Under the pieces are notes generated by a model. The model made no database searches. It saw only the letters and a list, made by a program, of their open reading frames with translations, and was not told the origin of the DNA. Position numbers and translations under genes: made by a program. Of a DNA stretch of 64,000 nt, positions 59,304 through 64,000 are shown in pieces; position 1 is the stretch's first letter; every line of letters starts with the position of its first letter. The DNA comes from Saccharopolyspora_C sp040643635 (lineage in GTDB: Bacteria > Actinomycetota > Actinomycetes > Mycobacteriales > Pseudonocardiaceae), in NCBI RefSeq assembly GCF_040643635.1, contig NZ_JBEYUS010000020.1, positions 1-64,000 on the forward strand. Reading direction: 5' to 3'.

Positions 59304-60664
59304 CGGGACACCTCCACGCCCGCTCGCCGGGCGTCGCCGGTGGCCGCCCGCAGGACGCGCGCGGCCCGTTCTCCGCTGCGCACAGCGCCTTCGAGCGTGT
59401 CGGGCCAGCCGGTGGCGGTCCACGCACCGGCGAGCACCAGGCCGGTGATCCCGGTGTCCGCCGGGGGCCGCAGCGCTCGCGTCCCGGGGGCCTGGTCGAA
59501 GGTCGCGCGCGGTTCGCGGGTGACGAAGAAGTCCGCCACGTGCGCCTGCCGGGCCGCGGGCAGCAGGTCGTTCAGCGCGGGCAGGAACACCTCGCGCAGC
59601 TCGTCGGTGCGCCGGTCGAGCAGTTCCTGCGCCGCGGACAGCGAGATCGCCAGGTACTGGCCGTGCCGGGCGCCTGCGATCGAGGTCCGGTCGAACAGCC
59701 ACTGCACCGGCGAGTCGAGCGCCGCGGCCATCGGCTCGGCCAGCACCGCCCGGTCGTAGTGCACGTGCACGTTGACGATGGGCGCCGCCCCGAGCCCGGC
59801 CCAGCGAGCAGCCGCGGGCAGCGGCAGCCCGGACAGCAGTGCGGTGGCGTGCTGGTGCGGCACGGCCAGCACCACCGAGTCGGCGTTGAGCACGTCGTCG
59901 CCGCCGCGCCCGCGCACGGGAACCCGCCAGCCCAGCTCGTCCCGGCGCAGCCCGAGCGCCTTGGTGCGCAGCAGCACCCGCACGCCCGCGGCGTGCAGCG
60001 CTCGTTGCGCGGCGGTGTCGTGCAGCGCGCCGAGCGGGCGGCGCAGGAGGCCGATGTCGGCGGAGTCGGTGCCGTCGAGCACCCCGGTGCGGAACACCTT
60101 CACCGCCAGCGCCAGCGAGGACCGGTCGGGTTGCGCGTTGAGCGCGGCCACCGACAGCAGCCCCCACAACGCGTCGACGGCACGCGCCGATTCGCCGCGG
60201 GTGCGCAGCCAGTCCCCGAAGCTGTGCTCGTCGAGTTCCGGGTCGGCCGGGTCCAGCGCGCGCAGCGCGAGCGCGGTGCGCGCGGCACCGAGGCGTTCGG
60301 CGGGCGAGAGCGCGCGGTAGCCGAGCAGCGCGGGCGCCAGGTGCAGCGGCGGCGGTGCGTGCCAGCGCCGCAGCACACCGCTCGGCGCATCGGGCCGCAG
60401 CACCGGGATCCGCAGCTTCGGCTGCACGCGGATGCCGTCGGCGACGCCGAACCTGCGCAGCAGCGCGCGGTAGGCGGTGTAGCAGCGCAGGATCACGTGC
60501 TGCCCGGTGTCGACGTCGAGGTCACCGCGCCGGAAGGAGCCGGCCGCGCCGCCGAGCCGGGGCCGCGCTTCCAGCAGCGTCACCGCGAATCCCTGGTCGG
60601 CGCAGCGCAGCGCCGCGGTGAGCCCGGCCAGGCCACCGCCGATGACGAGCACGCTGCGGGTCAC
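59300..60664 (-). CDS. hpnE: Hydroxysqualene dehydroxylase HpnE
   Basis: A 454-residue FAD-dependent enzyme related to phytoene desaturases. The FAD fold is SVLVIGGGLAGLTAALRC with the following LLEARPRLGGAAGSF. FDVDTGQHVILRCY-like DLDVDTGQHVI and GLVLAGAWTATGWPDTLEGAV are typical. It reduces hydroxysqualene to squalene, the third step of the HpnCDE route. The GTG at 60664 overlaps the hpnD stop by 4 nt, and its stop overlaps the prenyl synthase start. Confidence 0.93.
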   Translation of the reverse strand: MTRSVLVIGGGLAGLTAALRCADQGFAVTLLEARPRLGGAAGSFRRGDLDVDTGQHVILRCYTAYRALLRRFGVADGIRVQPKLRIPVLRPDAPSGVLRRWHAPPPLHLAPALLGYRALSPAERLGAARTALALRALDPADPELDEHSFGDWLRTRGESARAVDALWGLLSVAALNAQPDRSSLALAVKVFRTGVLDGTDSADIGLLRRPLGALHDTAAQRALHAAGVRVLLRTKALGLRRDELGWRVPVRGRGGDDVLNADSVVLAVPHQHATALLSGLPLPAAARWAGLGAAPIVNVHVHYDRAVLAEPMAAALDSPVQWLFDRTSIAGARHGQYLAISLSAAQELLDRRTDELREVFLPALNDLLPAARQAHVADFFVTREPRATFDQAPGTRALRPPADTGITGLVLAGAWTATGWPDTLEGAVRSGERAARVLRAATGDARRAGVEVSR

Positions 60665-61524
60665 GGTGCCATCCCCGCCAGGGAGCGGGCGGCCACGCCC
60701 GCCTTGCGCCAGGCCGGCAGCGAGGTGCGCCGCCGCAGGGCGCGGGAGGGCTGGGCGGCGATGGCCTGCAGCACCTCGTGGTAGATCCCGGACATCGATG
60801 CGCAGCAGGCCCGGCTGCGCCGGTCGAGCATCGGCAGCAGCGCGAAACCCTCCCGGTACCACTGCTCGGCGCGGCCGACCTCGAACCGGACCAGCCGGGC
60901 GAGCCCGTCCGCGTCGCTCGCGACCGGGCCGGGTTCGCCGGGCACCAGGTGCACGCCGAAGCGCTGCAGGTCCTCGGCGGGCAGGTAGACGCGCCCGTTG
61001 CCGTGGTCCTCGCGCACGTCGCGCAGGATGTTGGTGAGCTGCAGGGCGACGCCGAGGGAGTCGGCGCGGCGTTCGGCCACCGCCCGGTCGGCGGTGCCGA
61101 ACACCGCGAGCGAGAGCCTGCCGATGGAGCCCGCGACGCAGCGGCAGTAGTGCCGCAGGTCGTCGAAGGTCAGGTACTTGGTGCCGCGCACGTCGGCTTC
61201 GCACCCGTCGATGAGCTCGTCGAACGCGGACATCGGCAGCGCCAGCCGCGATTCGGCGTCGGCGAGCGCCACCAGCACCGGGTCACCGGACCGCGGGCTC
61301 GCGTGGTGCAGCGCGGTGCGGGCTTCGGCGAGCAGCCGCAGCTTCTCGGTGGCGGGCAGGTCGCCGTCGCCGATGTCGTCGACGCGGCGGGCGAACGCGT
61401 ACACCGCGGACAGCGCCCGCCGCTTGGGTCCCGGCAGCAACCTGATCCCGTAGGAGAAGTTGCGCGCGCGTTCGCGGGTGATCCGCTCGCACTCCCGGTA
61501 CGCCTCCGGAACCGAGGTGGTCAC
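60661..61524 (-). CDS. hpnD: Presqualene diphosphate synthase HpnD
   Basis: A 287-residue squalene/phytoene synthase family member. Aspartate motifs are FARRVDDIGDGDL and NILRDVREDHGNGRVYLPAED; the Tyr/Arg region ARNFSYGIRLLPGPKRRALSAVYAF is typical. It joins two farnesyl diphosphates to presqualene diphosphate, passed to HpnC. Start GTG at 61524 overlaps the hpnC stop by 4 nt, with GGAGG inside the hpnC end. Confidence 0.94.
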   Translation of the reverse strand: MTTSVPEAYRECERITRERARNFSYGIRLLPGPKRRALSAVYAFARRVDDIGDGDLPATEKLRLLAEARTALHHASPRSGDPVLVALADAESRLALPMSAFDELIDGCEADVRGTKYLTFDDLRHYCRCVAGSIGRLSLAVFGTADRAVAERRADSLGVALQLTNILRDVREDHGNGRVYLPAEDLQRFGVHLVPGEPGPVASDADGLARLVRFEVGRAEQWYREGFALLPMLDRRSRACCASMSGIYHEVLQAIAAQPSRALRRRTSLPAWRKAGVAARSLAGMAP

Positions 61525-62426
61525 CAGGTACCTCCTGACAGCAGCAAGCGCACCGCTTCGACGGCGGTGCGGGCGCGGGCGGGGGTCACGTCGCCGCCGA
61601 GCGGGTCGAACCGGGCGGCGCTGAAGGCGTGCACGGTGGCGCGCCCGCCCGCCACGTACCCGGCGACGGCGAGCCGCGCGGGCATCGGCAGCCTGCCGAC
61701 CAGGGGCGCGCCGGATTCGAGCATCCGGTGCGCGCGCACGACCTGGAAGCGCAGCAGCGCCCGCCAGTGCTCGGGGGCCCGGTCGGCTTCCAGTTCCGCG
61801 GGCGAGCAGCCGTAGTGCCGCAGATCCGATTCGGGCAGGTAGACGCGGCCGGCGCGGTGGTCCTCGCGGACGTCCTGGCAGTGCTCGAGGATCTGCAGCG
61901 CGGTGCAGATCCGGTCGGACAGGGCGACCAGGTCGGGCCGGGCGCAGCCGAAGACGTGCAGCACGGATTCGCCGACGGGGTTGGCGGAGAGCGCGCAGTA
62001 GTCGACGAGCTCCGCGAAGGTGCGGTAGCGGCGCACGTGCTGGTCGCGCCGGTTGGCGTCGATCAGCCGCACCAGCACCTCCTGGGGCAGGCCGCAGTCG
62101 CGGAGGGTGGGGGCGAGCGCTCTGAGCAGCGGGAGCCGCGGGATGCCGCGGTAGGCGTGGCCGAGGTCGGCTTCGAGGTGGTCGAGCAGGGCTTCGCGGT
62201 TGCCGGGCGCGTCGTCCCCGGCGTAGTCGACGAGCCGGAAGTAGCCGTAGAGCGCCATCAGGTGGGTGCGGGGGCCGCGCGGCAGCACGCGGGCGGCGAC
62301 GGGGAAGTTCTCGCCGTCGGCCCGCGCGAGCACGGCCGCGCTGTCGGGCAGCTGCGCCGCGAAGTCCGGCACCCGCGCGGTGGTGCGCTCGTGGGCGGGT
62401 CGTCCACGAGCCCGTGACATGTCCAC
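61521..62426 (-). CDS. hpnC: Hydroxysqualene synthase HpnC
   Basis: A 301-residue squalene/phytoene synthase family protein. Motifs are GYFRLVDYAGDDAPGN and EHCQDVREDHRAGRVYLPESD; ALSANPVGESVLHVFG is typical of HpnC. It converts presqualene diphosphate to hydroxysqualene. The start is set at GTG 62426, with GAGGGG 6 nt upstream; ATG at 62420, two codons in, is nearly as good. It is the first gene of the hopanoid operon, so its 5' region (62427-62663) holds the operon promoter. Confidence 0.93.
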   Translation of the reverse strand: MDMSRARGRPAHERTTARVPDFAAQLPDSAAVLARADGENFPVAARVLPRGPRTHLMALYGYFRLVDYAGDDAPGNREALLDHLEADLGHAYRGIPRLPLLRALAPTLRDCGLPQEVLVRLIDANRRDQHVRRYRTFAELVDYCALSANPVGESVLHVFGCARPDLVALSDRICTALQILEHCQDVREDHRAGRVYLPESDLRHYGCSPAELEADRAPEHWRALLRFQVVRAHRMLESGAPLVGRLPMPARLAVAGYVAGGRATVHAFSAARFDPLGGDVTPARARTAVEAVRLLLSGGTW

Positions 62427-62469
62427 AATGGCCCCCTCACCCGCCTGCGACCTGGGTGGTCCGGCAAGA

Positions 62470-62475
62470 CTAGGA
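62470..62475 (-). promoter_or_regulatory. Possible -10 element of the hopanoid operon
   Basis: On the minus strand TAGTCT, about 45 nt before the hpnC start. No clear -35 is seen, so the call is weak. Confidence 0.25.
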
Positions 62476-62547
62476 CCGGCACCGGTCGCCACGCAGGGTG
62501 GAGGAACTCCTTCGTGTGGTGAAGGGAATTCGCGTTACCCGATTCAG

Positions 62548-62562
62548 TCCACAGTGGACTCG
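62548..62562. promoter_or_regulatory. Palindrome AGTCCAC-a-GTGGACT
   Basis: Perfect 7-bp arms around one base, in the 237-nt divergent gap between hpnC and the Atu4866-like gene. It is related to the inverted repeat at 46406-46431. It could serve either gene. Confidence 0.5.
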
Positions 62563-62663
62563 ATGGGCGGTGGGTGCAAGACACCCAGGAACCGCGCGGC
62601 CTCCCACCCGGCGTCGACCCGGCGGCATGCTCGGCGGGACGAACGCGATCGGGAGGAGCGGAC

Positions 62664-62915
62664 ATGACCGCGAAGCAGGAGCCGGTGGACGTGGTCGGCA
62701 TGTGGGTGACCGCTGACGGGCACATCCGCCAGGAGCTGCGGGCCGACGGGCGCTACGACGAGGCCCGCGGGAACCGGGCGAGCGCCTACACCGGCAGCTA
62801 CACGGTGACCGGCAGTCACCTCGACTACGTCGATGACACCGGGTTCACCGCGACCGGTGACATCCGCGGCGGAATCCTCTACCACGAGCACCTGGTGCTC
62901 CACCGGGAAGGATGA
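62664..62915 (+). CDS. Atu4866-domain protein
   Basis: An 83-residue protein that matches the Atu4866 family: DVVGMWVTADGHIRQEL, GRYDEARGNRASAYTGSYTV and HLDYVDDTGFTATGDIRGGILYHEHLVL. This is a small beta-rich (lipocalin-like) domain with no established function. The ATG at 62664 follows GGGAGGAG. The next gene, an aldo/keto reductase on the same strand, starts 101 nt later; Atu4866 proteins often lie next to oxidoreductases, and the two may be linked. Confidence 0.85.
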   Translation: MTAKQEPVDVVGMWVTADGHIRQELRADGRYDEARGNRASAYTGSYTVTGSHLDYVDDTGFTATGDIRGGILYHEHLVLHREG

Positions 62916-63016
62916 ACGCGGCCGGTCGCGGGTGGCACCGGGAACAACGTCCGCTCGTTGATCGTTGAGCCGGGGGGCCGCGACCGGTCCGCCGCACGTC
63001 GACAGGAGGAGCAACA

Positions 63017-64000
63017 GTGGAGTACCGCCAGCTGGGACGATCCGGACTGCGAGTCTCGACGCTGACCTTGGGCACGATGACCTACGGCGGTGAGGGCAAG
63101 TTCGCCGACCTCGGCAACGTGGACGTCGACGGCGCCAAGCGGCAGATCGACATGTGCCTGGACGCCGGAGTCAATCTCATCGACACGGCGAACATGTATT
63201 CGGCCGGCCTGGCCGAGCAGATCGTCGGCAAGGCGATCGCGGGCAAGCGCGACGACGTGCTGATCTCCACCAAGGTCCGGATGGTCATGGGCGACGGACC
63301 CAACGACGCCGGGCTCTCCCGGCACCACATCATCTCGCAGGCCGAGGCCAGCCTGCGCAGGCTCGACACCGACCACATCGACCTCTACCACGTGCACGAG
63401 TGGGACGGGCAGACCCCGCTGGAGGAGACCCTCGAGGCGCTGGACACGCTGGTCCGCTCCGGGAAGGTCCGCTACCTGGGGGTGTCCAACTACGCGGGCT
63501 GGCAGCTGGTCAAGGCGCTGGGGCTGGCCGACCGGCTCGGCTACCAGCGGTTCGTGGCGAACCAGATCTACTACTCGCTGGAGAGCCGGGACGCCGAGTA
63601 CGAGCTGATCCCCGCCTCCCTCGACCAGGGCCTGGGCGTGCTGGTGTGGAGCCCGCTGGCCGGCGGGCTGCTGTCCGGCAAGTACCGCCGCGGGCAGCAG
63701 GCCACCGATGGCAGGCACCTCGTGGAGGACTGGAACGAGCCGCCGGTGCGCGACCCCGAGAAGCTCTACGACACAATCGAGGAGGTCGTGGACATCGCCT
63801 CCGCGCACGGGGTGTCCCCGGCGCAGATCTCGCTGGCCTACCTGCTGCGCAAGCCCGGCGTCACCTCGCTGGTCATCGGCGCGCGCAAGGACGAGCAGCT
63901 GCGGGACAACCTCGGCGCGACCGAGGTGGAGCTCAGCGACGACGAGTTCCGGAAGCTCGACGAGATCAGCAAGCCGTACCTGATCTACCCGCACTGGCAC
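63017..64000 (+). CDS. Aldo/keto reductase, 3' end beyond window
   Basis: 328 codons are visible and the frame is still open at the window edge. EYRQLGRSGLRVSTLTLGTMTYGG opens the TIM barrel (in pieces: YRQLGRSGLRVSTLTLGT). The catalytic Asp-Tyr are in LIDTANMYSAG, Lys in LISTKVRM and His in LYHVHEWDG. The C-terminal NADPH-binding VIGARKDEQLRDNLGA is present. Most such proteins are about 330-345 residues, so only a few codons are missing. The GTG at 63017 follows AGGAGG. Substrate unknown. It follows the Atu4866-like gene. Confidence 0.93.
   Translation, partial: MEYRQLGRSGLRVSTLTLGTMTYGGEGKFADLGNVDVDGAKRQIDMCLDAGVNLIDTANMYSAGLAEQIVGKAIAGKRDDVLISTKVRMVMGDGPNDAGLSRHHIISQAEASLRRLDTDHIDLYHVHEWDGQTPLEETLEALDTLVRSGKVRYLGVSNYAGWQLVKALGLADRLGYQRFVANQIYYSLESRDAEYELIPASLDQGLGVLVWSPLAGGLLSGKYRRGQQATDGRHLVEDWNEPPVRDPEKLYDTIEEVVDIASAHGVSPAQISLAYLLRKPGVTSLVIGARKDEQLRDNLGATEVELSDDEFRKLDEISKPYLIYPHWH

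Overview
This 64 kb window is very G+C-rich, uses GTG starts often, and links many genes by 4-nt ATGA or GTGA overlaps. Together with a DprE2-type epimerase subunit, a DUF3558 lipoprotein, DUF5313, EspC/WXG-like proteins, an F420-type oxidoreductase and a hopanoid operon, this points to an actinomycete, most likely a Pseudonocardiales genus such as Saccharopolyspora. The genus is inference. No rRNA, tRNA, CRISPR array, transposase or phage gene was seen; the window looks like an ordinary chromosomal arm with many catabolic and specialised functions.

Layout. 1-2379: the 3' part of a PxpC/KipA gene coupled to a tiny biotin carrier and a biotin carboxylase. 2380-5419: an acetyltransferase, a phospholipid-type methyltransferase, a small membrane protein and a flavoprotein monooxygenase. 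5614-11706 (minus): a reductive pyrimidine breakdown operon (permease, F420-type oxidoreductase, dihydropyrimidinase, aminotransferase, beta-ureidopropionase), preceded by a frameshifted FAD oxidase coupled to DUF5313. 13911-19566: a small membrane protein, a formylglycine-generating enzyme, a Cys-ending leader peptide, metY-metX and an acyl-CoA ligase. 19704-22771: an HxlR regulator facing an alpha/beta hydrolase, and pobA facing a MarR regulator, with matching palindromes between pobA and marR.

22786-28319 (minus): a Pls/PosA-type poly-amino-acid synthetase coupled to an M1 peptidase, the strongest natural-product lead. Divergent from it is a 1046-residue MalT/SARP-like regulator (28809-31949), followed by an alpha/beta-hydrolase-fold protein that seems to lack its serine nucleophile. 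33810-37529: DprE2-like reductase, DUF2237, and a membrane GGDEF/HD-GYP protein. 37526-39590 (minus): a four-gene set of EspC-like, WXG-like, YbaB-like and DUF3558 lipoprotein genes. 39695-46129 (minus): TenA-like, acetoacetate-decarboxylase-like, ChoD-like GMC oxidase, Baeyer-Villiger-type monooxygenase and acyl-CoA synthetase, a plausible steroid/terpenoid/ketone oxidation group.

46553-53859: secreted chorismate mutase, SDR plus LysR, cyanase, then a three-gene operon led by an unusual fusion of a GT28 (MGDG-synthase-like) glycosyltransferase with a WS/DGAT-type acyltransferase. 53923-62426 (minus): VC0807-like membrane protein and a compact hopanoid operon hpnC-hpnD-hpnE-prenyl synthase-shc-hpnG-hpnH, which runs from farnesyl diphosphate to squalene, hopene and the adenosyl-hopane/ribosyl-hopane step. 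The window ends with an Atu4866-domain protein and an aldo/keto reductase cut by the window edge.
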